Below, piece by piece: positions 23,419 through 29,944 of a stretch of DNA of 29,944 bases (positions within the stretch are counted from its first letter, which is position 1; each line of letters begins with the position of its first letter). Origin of the DNA: an uncultured Acetatifactor sp. (GTDB lineage: Bacteria > Bacillota > Clostridia > Lachnospirales > Lachnospiraceae). Both the position numbers and the translations under genes were made by a program. The notes below the pieces were generated by a model. The model was not told the DNA's origin and ran no database searches. It was given only the letters and a program-made list of their open reading frames with translations. The stretch spans positions 1 to 29,944 of the forward strand of contig CAJUNZ010000028.1 in NCBI GenBank assembly GCA_910587755.1, in the 5' to 3' direction.

Positions 23419-24330
23419 TTAATTATTCAAATGCCTCTCTTCTACAAGCTGATCAATTATTTTAACAAGATTTCCAATCTCCGGCTTAGAAAGCTGTGCA
23501 TCCGCTCCCAGGGCCTCGCCCTTTCTCTTCATCTCCTCATTCACCAGGGACGAGAACAGAATCAGAGGAATGCCTGCAGTAGCAGGATCCGACTTCACCA
23601 GCTTGGTCAGTCTGTGGCCATCCATCTCAGGCATCTCAATATCGGATATAATCACCCGAACATTGTCCTGCAGCGTGCCATGTGCCTTACAGTGATTGAT
23701 AAAGTCATAGGCCTGCTTTCCGTTCTCCGTGTGAGTGAGATTCTCATACCCGGCCTTCTTCAGACAGTCCACAATAAGCTTGTTCAGAAGGGGAGAATCC
23801 TCCGCAATCAGGATGGGGATCATGTTCCTCTCTCTGGTGCCCAGTTCGCTGATATCGGAAACTTTCAGCCCTGTCTCAGGGTTGATGTCCGTGACTATCT
23901 TCTCGAAATCAAGGATAATTATTAACTTGTCATCTTTCTTCACAATACCGATGGCAACGCCCTCCTCCGCTGAGGAGATGGTGACTTCGGGCTTGATGAT
24001 CTCCGTCCAGGACACCCTGTCTATTCCAAGCACATTGTCCACATGGAAAGCGATGTCCAGCTTGTTAAAATTCGTTATAATAAACAGTCCCTTGGGCTCC
24101 GACTGGCCCCGGCCCAGGCAGTTCCTCAAGTCAATTGCCGTGATCATTCTGTCACGGGGCATAAAGACACCTTCAATGCTCGGGTGGGCATTGGGAACAG
24201 GGGTGACAGGCACATATTTTGTGATCTCCCTGATTTTTGCCACATTGATGCCGTAGCAGTTATCGCCCAGTGTAAACTCTAAAATCTGTAACTCATTGGT
24301 TCCGCTCTCCAATAATATTTTATTGTCCAT
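23419..24330 (-). CDS. cheV: Chemotaxis coupling protein CheV (CheW + receiver)
   Basis: 303 aa. Residues about 10-155 form a CheW domain (LQILEFTLGDNCYGINVAKIREI; PHPSIEGV-like PNAHPSIEGVFMPRDRMI) coupling receptors to CheA. Residues about 172-300 form a receiver domain with the acidic pair in ILIAEDSP, phospho-acceptor Asp230 in IISDIEMPEMDG, the Ser of LFSSLVN and Lys in LSKPE. CheV fine-tunes or adapts chemotactic signalling. It is flanked by a terminator and a 154-bp upstream gap, so it is a single-gene unit away from other motility genes. The upstream site AGGG is 6 nt before ATG 24330. Confidence 0.95.
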   Translation of the reverse strand: MDNKILLESGTNELQILEFTLGDNCYGINVAKIREITKYVPVTPVPNAHPSIEGVFMPRDRMITAIDLRNCLGRGQSEPKGLFIITNFNKLDIAFHVDNVLGIDRVSWTEIIKPEVTISSAEEGVAIGIVKKDDKLIIILDFEKIVTDINPETGLKVSDISELGTRERNMIPILIAEDSPLLNKLIVDCLKKAGYENLTHTENGKQAYDFINHCKAHGTLQDNVRVIISDIEMPEMDGHRLTKLVKSDPATAGIPLILFSSLVNEEMKRKGEALGADAQLSKPEIGNLVKIIDQLVEERHLNN

Positions 24331-24404
24331 TTCTAACCCTATCCTTTCCCGCCCGGAGCTTTTCCCAAGTAGGAATAGTTCCCCGTGAGCTCTGTCCTGA
24401 ACCT

Positions 24405-24413
24405 ATTTTAACA
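24405..24413 (-). promoter_or_regulatory. cheV: Possible extended -10 and folded leader of cheV
   Basis: TGT followed by TAAAAT on the minus strand (-10 at 24405-24410), about 75 nt upstream of the ATG, without a good -35. Immediately downstream the leader can fold: AATAGGTTC pairs with GAACTATT (one bulge). No sigma-28 type promoter is seen. Confidence 0.35.
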
Positions 24414-24447
24414 TACTTGGATTAAAAATGAAACTATAATCTCTAAA

Positions 24448-24462
24448 AACTTTTCTAAAGTT
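24448..24462 (-). terminator. Weak AT-rich hairpin after the FtsX permease gene
   Basis: AACTTT and AAAGTT, 6 bp with a 3-nt loop, followed by TTTAG on the minus strand, 22 nt after the permease stop codon. All pairs but one per arm are A-T, so this is a weak terminator at best. Confidence 0.3.
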
Positions 24463-24484
24463 ACAGTTCCCTGCCCCTGCCCTC

Positions 24485-27061
24485 TCAGATATTCTCGTTT
24501 CTGATGGTGTCCATAATGTTTTTCCGTCCAATTCTGCTCATGGAATAGTGCAGGATGCCGTAGAGCAGCAGCGCCACCGCGGCGGCTGACGACAGAATTC
24601 CCTCCCAGGGAAACCGGAAAGCGGTGACAAGCCCCTCCCCCAGGGCCCTGTGAAAGCCCAGAGAAAACAGCAGCCCCAGGGGAATCCCTATGGCCAGGGC
24701 CTTCCCGCCGTAAAACACTCCCTCCAGCCACACCATGCGGCGGAATTCTTTTCTGGTCATGCCCACCGATTTCAGCATGGCAAACTCCGGCGCGCGAAGT
24801 TCTATGTTGGTGGTGACGGTGTTAAAAATGTTGGTGATGCCTATCAGCGCCACCACTGTAATAAATCCATAGAGGAAAACCCCCACCACCAGGTGCAGAC
24901 TTCTGTCGGCTCTGTAGGCGGCGTCGTAGTTGGTGATGCTGTAGTTCATAAAATCCATCTCACTTCTGACAGTCTCTTCCATCTTGTCAGCGTCCAGGCA
25001 TTTGATATAAATCTCCGTGTTGTTGTTCCTGCTTCTCTCCGGCCTGCTGTCCATCCAGCGGTCGCTGACAATGATCATTATTCCGTCATAATATCTGCCT
25101 GACTGTGAAAAGGGTCTCACTGTGGTCTGGGCCAGCACCTGGATCTCCAGATCGCTGTCTTCTCCAATTCCCCGGATCACTTCCCCGGGATGATATACGG
25201 CCACATTCCCTTCCTGAAGATACCATTTCCCATCTTCCTGATAGTCGTATCTATAGTTGGCGATCACAATGGCTTTCCCCTCCGCCTCCTGGGGCGTGAA
25301 TCCAATCTGCTCCAGATAACGGGCGTATGCCTCCTGCCCCAGGGAAAGTGCAATCACCCTCTCCTCCCGTTCTCCGCCCAGGTCAAGATATTCCTCCGTG
25401 TAAGGAATCAGGGCCCCGTCCGCTTCAACCATTGCCTGCCTGACAATCTCTACCTCCTGCGCCCCGTCCAGGCCGGCAATCTGCAGACCCTTTTCATAGG
25501 CATCGCTGTCCACGCTGCTCACTCTCATCTGATACCTCATGTCACTGTAATAGACTTCCGAGGCCGTGCTCATCAGTTGGACAAAAGTGGTCATTCCAAT
25601 AAATGTGGCCACGCTGATCACAATGGAGGCCACCGTGGTGCGGTACTTTACCCTGGCCCGCTTCATATTCTTGTAGGCGATCCTGCCGCCCACACCCAGA
25701 AAACGCTCCACCAGCCTGGGACAGCCCAGACCCCTTTTTCCCATCTTCACCGTATCGTTGGAGCGAATGGCGCTGATGGGGGAAAGTCTTGCCGCTTTTC
25801 TGGCAGACTTGGAAGCGGAAAGATAGATGGTCAGGGAGGACAGCACCAGAGCCAGAAGCACTGCAGGCACCGAGATGCCGAACACCAGCCTGATATTCAC
25901 AGCCTCCTCCACCAGCCCTCCCACAACCCACACCAGAATCCAGGTGGCCCCAATACCGCAGGCTGTCCCCAGAGGAATCCCCGCCGCGCCAAAAAAAGCT
26001 GCCTCATAATACACAATCTTCCTCTGCTGTCTGGATGTGGTCCCTACACTGGCCAGCCTTCCGTAGAGCTTCATCTTCTCCATCAGGGAGATGTCAAAGC
26101 TGTTCCGAATGCAGAACACACTGCTGGTCACAATGACAAACGCCGCCAGAGCCGACAGAGTATAGAGCATATTCATGACACCGGAGGAAAAGTTGAAAAG
26201 CTCCCACTTCATCATCCAGTAATTGCTGTTCACGGCCCTGGCCAGGGACAGCACCTGATCCTTCTCTTCCAGAGTCTGAATCTGCCCAGTGTTATATCTC
26301 TGGTACAGCTCCTGGGACACACCCAGAATCCCCGCCGTAACCTGCTCCTGATGGCGCAGGCCCCAGTGAGTGTAGGTGGCATAGACATCCAGAATCCCGT
26401 CCTCTTCCAGTTCCTCCAGACAGGTGAAGGCGGAATAACCCGGCGCCCACCGACTCTCAACCACTTCGTTTGGCCGCTCCAGAATTCCTACCACCGTGTA
26501 TTTTTTTTCATCATAAGGTATGAAGGACTCCTCTTCACAGAGATATGGATTCCCCTGGTTCATCAAAACTCCGTCGGAAAGGCGGCCGCCCACCTGAAGG
26601 GTGAGCTCATCCCCCACCTGGATATCCACCAGGCCGTTGGAGGTGACATGTCTGGCCACCGCCAGCTCCCGGGCGTTTTCCGGCATGCGCCCTTCCACAA
26701 GCTTCAGAGCCATGGCCTTTTGTCCCTCCTGGTCCGTGGCCCGGAGATACAGATAGGGCTTGTCAGGGTTCTGACTTCCCTCCAGAAGCCCATAGCCCAC
26801 CTCCTGGGTCAGTCCCATCCTCTCCACATTCTCGTTGTTCCGAAAATATTTTAAGTCTCCTGCCCTGACCCCCTGGAACAGATAATGCCAGTCACCTGTC
26901 TGTTGTTTCTCATAGGCCACCATGCTGACCCGGAAACTCACCGCCATACACGCCACCGCCGTGAGCAGGGATGTGGCAAGAATAATGCCCACCAGAGTCA
27001 CCGCCGTGCGCCTCTTGTTCTCCTTCAATGAGCGGTAGCAGCATTTTCTCAGCACATTCAC
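24485..27061 (-). CDS. FtsX-family ABC transporter permease, 858 aa
   Basis: Large permease with eight predicted membrane helices: one at about 18-43, three at about 300-430 forming the first FtsX unit, one at about 485-510, and three at about 735-845 forming the second unit (ITNIFNTVTTNIELRAPEFAMLKSVGMTR is the characteristic FtsX segment). Two large extracytoplasmic regions, about 45-295 and 510-735, lie between. Such permeases work with MacB-like ATPases in peptide sensing, lipoprotein or toxin removal rather than classic import. The open frame starts at GTG 27067, but GTG 27061 overlaps the ATPase stop as GTGA and is 9 nt after AAAGGGGG, so it is preferred. Partner is the adjacent ATPase. 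Confidence 0.92.
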   Translation of the reverse strand: MNVLRKCCYRSLKENKRRTAVTLVGIILATSLLTAVACMAVSFRVSMVAYEKQQTGDWHYLFQGVRAGDLKYFRNNENVERMGLTQEVGYGLLEGSQNPDKPYLYLRATDQEGQKAMALKLVEGRMPENARELAVARHVTSNGLVDIQVGDELTLQVGGRLSDGVLMNQGNPYLCEEESFIPYDEKKYTVVGILERPNEVVESRWAPGYSAFTCLEELEEDGILDVYATYTHWGLRHQEQVTAGILGVSQELYQRYNTGQIQTLEEKDQVLSLARAVNSNYWMMKWELFNFSSGVMNMLYTLSALAAFVIVTSSVFCIRNSFDISLMEKMKLYGRLASVGTTSRQQRKIVYYEAAFFGAAGIPLGTACGIGATWILVWVVGGLVEEAVNIRLVFGISVPAVLLALVLSSLTIYLSASKSARKAARLSPISAIRSNDTVKMGKRGLGCPRLVERFLGVGGRIAYKNMKRARVKYRTTVASIVISVATFIGMTTFVQLMSTASEVYYSDMRYQMRVSSVDSDAYEKGLQIAGLDGAQEVEIVRQAMVEADGALIPYTEEYLDLGGEREERVIALSLGQEAYARYLEQIGFTPQEAEGKAIVIANYRYDYQEDGKWYLQEGNVAVYHPGEVIRGIGEDSDLEIQVLAQTTVRPFSQSGRYYDGIMIIVSDRWMDSRPERSRNNNTEIYIKCLDADKMEETVRSEMDFMNYSITNYDAAYRADRSLHLVVGVFLYGFITVVALIGITNIFNTVTTNIELRAPEFAMLKSVGMTRKEFRRMVWLEGVFYGGKALAIGIPLGLLFSLGFHRALGEGLVTAFRFPWEGILSSAAAVALLLYGILHYSMSRIGRKNIMDTIRNENI

Positions 27062-27759
27062 AGCCACTCGCCCCCTTTCCTGTCGGCGGACACGCGGCCG
27101 TCCTCAATGGTCAACACCCTGTCTGCCTGCTTTGCCAGCTCCAGATTGTGGGTGATCATAATCACTGTCTGCCTATACCTGCGGTTGGACTGTTTCAAAA
27201 GTCCCATGATCTCACTGCCCGCCCGGGTGTCCAGATTTCCCGTAGGTTCGTCCGCCAGAAGCACCGCCGGCCGGGTGATCAGCGCTCTGCCTATGGCCAC
27301 TCTCTGCTGTTGTCCCCCTGAAAGTTCATTGGGCAGGGCTCCCATTCTCTCCTCCAGCCCCAGAAGCCCCGCCAGTTCACACACAAGTCCCCGGTCGGGC
27401 TTTCTGCCGTCCAGCTCACAGGGCAGCGTCATATTTTCCTCCACTGTCAGCACCGGTATCAGATTGTAAAACTGATAGATCAGTCCCACCTGCCGCCTCC
27501 GAAAGACAGCCAGAGTATCATCATCCATCTGATAGATATCCCTGCCCTCTATGAGCACTCTGCCGGAACTGGGCCGGTCAACCCCTCCCAGCATATGCAC
27601 CAGGGTGGACTTACCGCTGCCGGAACTGCCCACCACCGCCACAAACTCTCCTGCCTCCACCTCCAGGCACACATCGTTTACCGCAATGACTTCATTGCTT
27701 CCTTTTCCATATTTTTTACACAGATGTTCCGTTCTCAAAATTGGTGTCTTTTCATCCAT
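27058..27759 (-). CDS. MacB/LolD-type ABC transporter ATP-binding protein
   Basis: 233 aa with Walker A GSSGSGKSTLVHMLGG, the LolD/MacB-type FYNLIPVLTVEEN Q-loop segment, signature LSGGQQQRVAIGRAL, Walker B VLLADEPTGNLD and H-loop MITHN. This ATPase class pairs with FtsX-type permeases and drives mechanotransmission rather than substrate threading. Its stop codon overlaps the permease start. Upstream, a 109-bp gap to the kinase gene contains a promoter with direct repeats (see 27812-27848), so it may be switched on by the adjacent regulator. Confidence 0.96.
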   Translation of the reverse strand: MDEKTPILRTEHLCKKYGKGSNEVIAVNDVCLEVEAGEFVAVVGSSGSGKSTLVHMLGGVDRPSSGRVLIEGRDIYQMDDDTLAVFRRRQVGLIYQFYNLIPVLTVEENMTLPCELDGRKPDRGLVCELAGLLGLEERMGALPNELSGGQQQRVAIGRALITRPAVLLADEPTGNLDTRAGSEIMGLLKQSNRRYRQTVIMITHNLELAKQADRVLTIEDGRVSADRKGGEWL

Positions 27760-27811
27760 AACTGTTTCCGCCTTTCCCGGAGGAACTGTATTTTCCTCTC
27801 TTCACTGTCAC

Positions 27812-27848
27812 AGTATACAGAATGAAAATGACATTTCCGTGACATTTC
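27812..27848 (-). promoter_or_regulatory. Response-regulator-type direct repeats overlapping the ABC promoter
   Basis: GAAATGTCA (minus strand) occurs twice at an 11-bp period (27840-27848 and 27829-27837). A -10 TATACT lies at 27812-27817, and the -35 position (27835-27840, ACGGAA) has no consensus but falls within the repeats. OmpR/PhoB-type regulators bind such direct repeats with about one helical turn spacing and activate promoters lacking a -35. The target would be the ATPase-permease pair, whose ATG is at 27759. Repeat and spacing are seen; binding is inference. Confidence 0.6.
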
Positions 27849-27868
27849 TCTCACTTAAAAAAATATAC

Positions 27869-29116
27869 CTATGACCCTGGGTGAGGATTTTTCAGAAACC
27901 TTATCTGAAAAATCGTACCGGCGCCCACCTGGGAGTCCACCAGAATGTATCCTCCCTGTTTTTCTACAATCTCCTTGGCCAGAGCCAGGCCAAGGCCCAC
28001 ACTGTCCTCCCTGGAGGAATCTCTGTTGTAAAAACGGCCGAAAAGTTTCTCTCTCTCCTGGGAAGTGAGTCCTGCCCCCTGGTCCGCCACCTCAATCTGA
28101 GCATACACCTGATTCTCCTCCCCCTGGATCCGGATTCTGCCGCCTTGAGGACTGTGTTCAACCCCATTTTTCACAATGTTCAGCAGGGCCTCCGCCGTCC
28201 ATCTCCGGTCGCCCCGGAAAGCGGCCTCCGCCGGGATCTGTACTTCAAACTCAATCCCCCTCCACTCTGCCGCCATCTCCAGTCTGTCAAGGACCTCCTG
28301 CACAAGTTCTGCCATTTTCAGTCGTTCCTGCCGAAATTCCACCACCCCTGCGTCCAGCCTGGAACGCTTTAACATGGCGGCCACCAGCCAGTTCATAGCG
28401 CTAAGCTGCCTGGCGATCTCTGCCAAAAAACGCCGCCTTACAGCGCTGTCCATCTCCCCGCCAGAGGACAGATTGTCAACCAGCACAGTCACTGAGGTCA
28501 AGGGAGTCTTGATCTGATGTGAGATATCTGCCACCGCATCCGCCAGGGCGGCTCTCTGGACAAGAGCCTGTTCTGCCTGCTCTCTCAGAAGTACTGTCAG
28601 CTTATAGATCTCATTTCGCAGACCGCTGAGTTCATCTTCCCCATTGTCCTCCAGCTTCAGACGGTACTCCCCCCGGGCCAGAGATTCCATATAATTCTCC
28701 AGAGCGGCAATCTTCTCCTGGCGCTTTCCCATGGCGCGGAAATATACCCTCCCCCACACCAGCGCTGCCAAAACCAGAAATACATTCACCCCGCCTGTGA
28801 GGAATTTGAGCCTCCTCTCCTGACCGGAAAAGGAGACACTGGCATATTCTTCATACACTCCATACCGGGCAAGGATCTTGTACCCCAGATCCTGATTTCC
28901 ATCCGCTCCAAGTATCTGAACCAGCTCCTCTTCCTCCATCTCCGGACAAACCTCTGACATGTTGCCAAAAAATGAAGCCAGCAGCGCCTTGTACTCCGCT
29001 CTTGCCTGATTTTTATACAGCCACAGGCCAAGATTCGCCGCCGTCAGAATGGCGATGTATACAGCCCCCAGAAGCGCTGCTATTCTTTTCCACTCACTGT
29101 TCCACACAAATTTCAT
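27869..29116 (-). CDS. Sensor histidine kinase
   Basis: 415 aa. Two membrane helices (about 11-33 and 105-124) enclose an extracytoplasmic loop of about 70 residues, then a HAMP-like linker, the phospho-acceptor His200 in ADISHQIKTPLTS, and a HATPase domain with N-box NIVKNGVEHS, G1 box VADQGAGL and G2 VGLGLALAKEI. Unlike BceS-type kinases it has a real external loop, so it may sense a ligand itself. ATG 29116 (MKFVW) has GGAAGGG 8 nt upstream; ATG 29122, which shares a base with the regulator's stop codon, is too close to that site. Translationally linked to the regulator gene. Confidence 0.95.
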   Translation of the reverse strand: MKFVWNSEWKRIAALLGAVYIAILTAANLGLWLYKNQARAEYKALLASFFGNMSEVCPEMEEEELVQILGADGNQDLGYKILARYGVYEEYASVSFSGQERRLKFLTGGVNVFLVLAALVWGRVYFRAMGKRQEKIAALENYMESLARGEYRLKLEDNGEDELSGLRNEIYKLTVLLREQAEQALVQRAALADAVADISHQIKTPLTSVTVLVDNLSSGGEMDSAVRRRFLAEIARQLSAMNWLVAAMLKRSRLDAGVVEFRQERLKMAELVQEVLDRLEMAAEWRGIEFEVQIPAEAAFRGDRRWTAEALLNIVKNGVEHSPQGGRIRIQGEENQVYAQIEVADQGAGLTSQEREKLFGRFYNRDSSREDSVGLGLALAKEIVEKQGGYILVDSQVGAGTIFQIRFLKNPHPGS

Positions 29117-29121
29117 CTCCA

Positions 29122-29784
29122 TCACCCTTCCAGACGATATCCCATTCCCCGGACGGTCTTGATAAGCTGTCCCTGGGTATCTCCAAGTTTCTCCCGAATC
29201 CGTTTCATGGTGACACTGAGTGTGTTGTCATTGACAAAATTTCCCGACACATCCCATATATCTGCCAAAATCTCCTCCCTGGTAAACAATTTCCCCGGAC
29301 AGGACATCATAGAAGACAAAATCCTATACTCCAATTTCGTCAGCTGGATTTCCTTTCCCTCCCTGAAGACCTTTCCCGTCTCCAGATCCAGTTCAAGATC
29401 ACTCCAGCGAAGTTTAGCACTGGCTCTGCCGCTTCTGCGCAGCACACTCTTGATCCTGGAAAGCAATTCTCTGTTGCGGAAGGGCTTTACAATATAGTCA
29501 TCCGCTCCCATATCCAGGCCTTTTACCACGTCTAATTCATCTTCCTTTGCCGTAAGGAAGATTATGGGGGTCTTGCTCCCCTCCTTTATCTGACTGCATA
29601 TATCAAATCCACTTCCATCAGGCAGGGCTATGTCCAGCAGCACCAGGTCATATTCCTCTTTTTGAAGCAGCTCCCGGGTCCTGCCTGCGCTCTTGACCGT
29701 CTCCACCCCATATCCCTCCTGATTCAGCAGAAACACCAGCCCCATTATAATTGCATCGTTATCTTCCACCAGTAATATCTTCAA
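29122..29784 (-). CDS. OmpR-family response regulator
   Basis: 220 aa. Receiver domain with acidic pair in MKILLVEDND, phospho-acceptor Asp51 in LVLLDIALPDGSG, Thr in FLTAKED and Lys in YIVKPFRNRELL, followed by a winged-helix trans-reg_C domain (LTKLEYRILSSMMSCPGKLFTREEIL, VTMKRIREKLG, IKTVRGMGYRL). Start is TTG 29784: GGGGAG stands 4-5 nt upstream and the N-terminus then matches the family's standard MKILLVEDx; no ATG is available before that motif. The likely target is the direct-repeat promoter before the ABC genes. A terminator lies 32 nt upstream, raising the question of how this gene is transcribed. Confidence 0.95.
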   Translation of the reverse strand: MKILLVEDNDAIIMGLVFLLNQEGYGVETVKSAGRTRELLQKEEYDLVLLDIALPDGSGFDICSQIKEGSKTPIIFLTAKEDELDVVKGLDMGADDYIVKPFRNRELLSRIKSVLRRSGRASAKLRWSDLELDLETGKVFREGKEIQLTKLEYRILSSMMSCPGKLFTREEILADIWDVSGNFVNDNTLSVTMKRIREKLGDTQGQLIKTVRGMGYRLEG

Positions 29785-29815
29785 GATACTCCCCCCGCAT
29801 ACTGATATTTTACAC

Positions 29816-29843
29816 AAAAAAAAGAGTAGAAAAACTACTCTTT
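29816..29843 (-). terminator. Strong intrinsic terminator upstream of the response regulator
   Basis: AAAGAGTAG (29821-29829) pairs perfectly with CTACTCTTT (29835-29843) around an AAAAA loop; on the minus strand the stem runs into a stretch of eight T. It lies only 32 nt before the TTG start of the regulator. It either ends an upstream transcription unit beyond the contig edge or acts as an attenuator in the regulator's leader. Confidence 0.85.
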
Positions 29844-29944
29844 AAAATCAAGTCTGACTAAATTTAACTCTAAACTCTAATATAAACTGTACCCTCAAAA
29901 CCGAACACTGATTCACCATGATCTTTTATATACACTCTCTTCAC
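29844..29944. other. AT-rich contig end without a convincing gene
   Basis: Contains a heptamer-like direct repeat AACTCTA-AACTCTAA (29865-29880), a plus-strand -10-like TATAAA, and the stretch ACCCTCAAAACCGAACAC, which resembles conserved sequences seen in rRNA operon leaders and spacers of Firmicutes. A 23-codon minus-strand frame (29848-29919, ATG to TGA) ends 4 nt before the terminator stem but has no clear ribosome site. The contig may stop here because an rRNA operon, a multi-copy repeat, follows. Confidence 0.35.

Noticed and set aside
29848..29919. 23-codon minus-strand frame as a real small protein
   Set aside because: No clear Shine-Dalgarno site, no recognisable features, and the region is AT-rich and at the contig edge; kept only as a note.
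1..29944. CRISPR arrays, insertion sequences, prophage genes
   Set aside because: No regularly spaced repeats, transposase, integrase or phage structural genes were found.

Overview
The window reads as a complete metagenomic or draft-genome contig from a GC-rich anaerobic Firmicute, most likely a Lachnospiraceae-type clostridium. The grounds are clostridial Shine-Dalgarno sites (AGGAGG-like), an rnfCDGEAB ferredoxin:NAD+ oxidoreductase operon, a SleB-type cell-wall hydrolase, CheV, and a response-regulator/kinase/ABC/FtsX-permease locus. The family assignment is inference from gene content. The first 47 bases are not biological: they are the Illumina TruSeq/P5 adapter, fused to the broken end of a phosphoenolpyruvate-carboxykinase-like gene.

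Layout, left to right; almost every gene is on the minus strand, so transcription runs right to left. (a) 48-804: truncated PEPCK-like gene with a clear sigma-A promoter. (b) 927-5195: promoter, thrC, deoC and an M24 aminopeptidase P. (c) 5262-7282: SleB-type hydrolase and, behind its own terminator, a membrane-anchored GH25 muramidase. (d) 7304-12491: rnfC-D-G-E-A-B, which continues into the GH25 gene after only 21 bases. A 66-nt rod-like hairpin sits in an unusually long rnfE-rnfA gap, and RnfE carries a Cys-rich tail. (e) 12577-13900: AT-rich palindromic divergent control region and the only plus-strand gene, a YprB-like DEDDh exonuclease. (f) 13908-14122: tRNA-Leu(CAA) with its own promoter and terminator. 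(g) 14236-15933: an AT-rich ABC exporter that looks foreign. (h) 16152-23310: sirtuin-like protein, Lys-rich one-pass membrane protein, hisH, hisF, ung, lysA and an S66 peptidase, all in one direction and mostly with short gaps. (i) 23383-24330: terminator and cheV. (j) 24485-29784: response regulator, histidine kinase, ABC ATPase and an 858-aa FtsX-type permease, with a direct repeat over the -35 region of the ABC promoter that looks like the regulator's binding site. (k) 29785-29944: a strong minus-strand terminator upstream of the regulator and a possible rRNA-leader-like stretch at the contig end.

The rnf genes encode the ion pump that exchanges reduced ferredoxin for NADH and is the main energy-conservation device here. 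The TCS-ABC block is a self-contained envelope-stress or peptide-resistance module. HisH/HisF, LysA and ThrC cover amino-acid biosynthesis steps. The least explained items are the Lys-rich protein (20792-22441), the sirtuin relative with a degenerate active site (22495-23310), the structured rnfE-rnfA spacer, the RnfE Cys tail and the AT-rich exporter.
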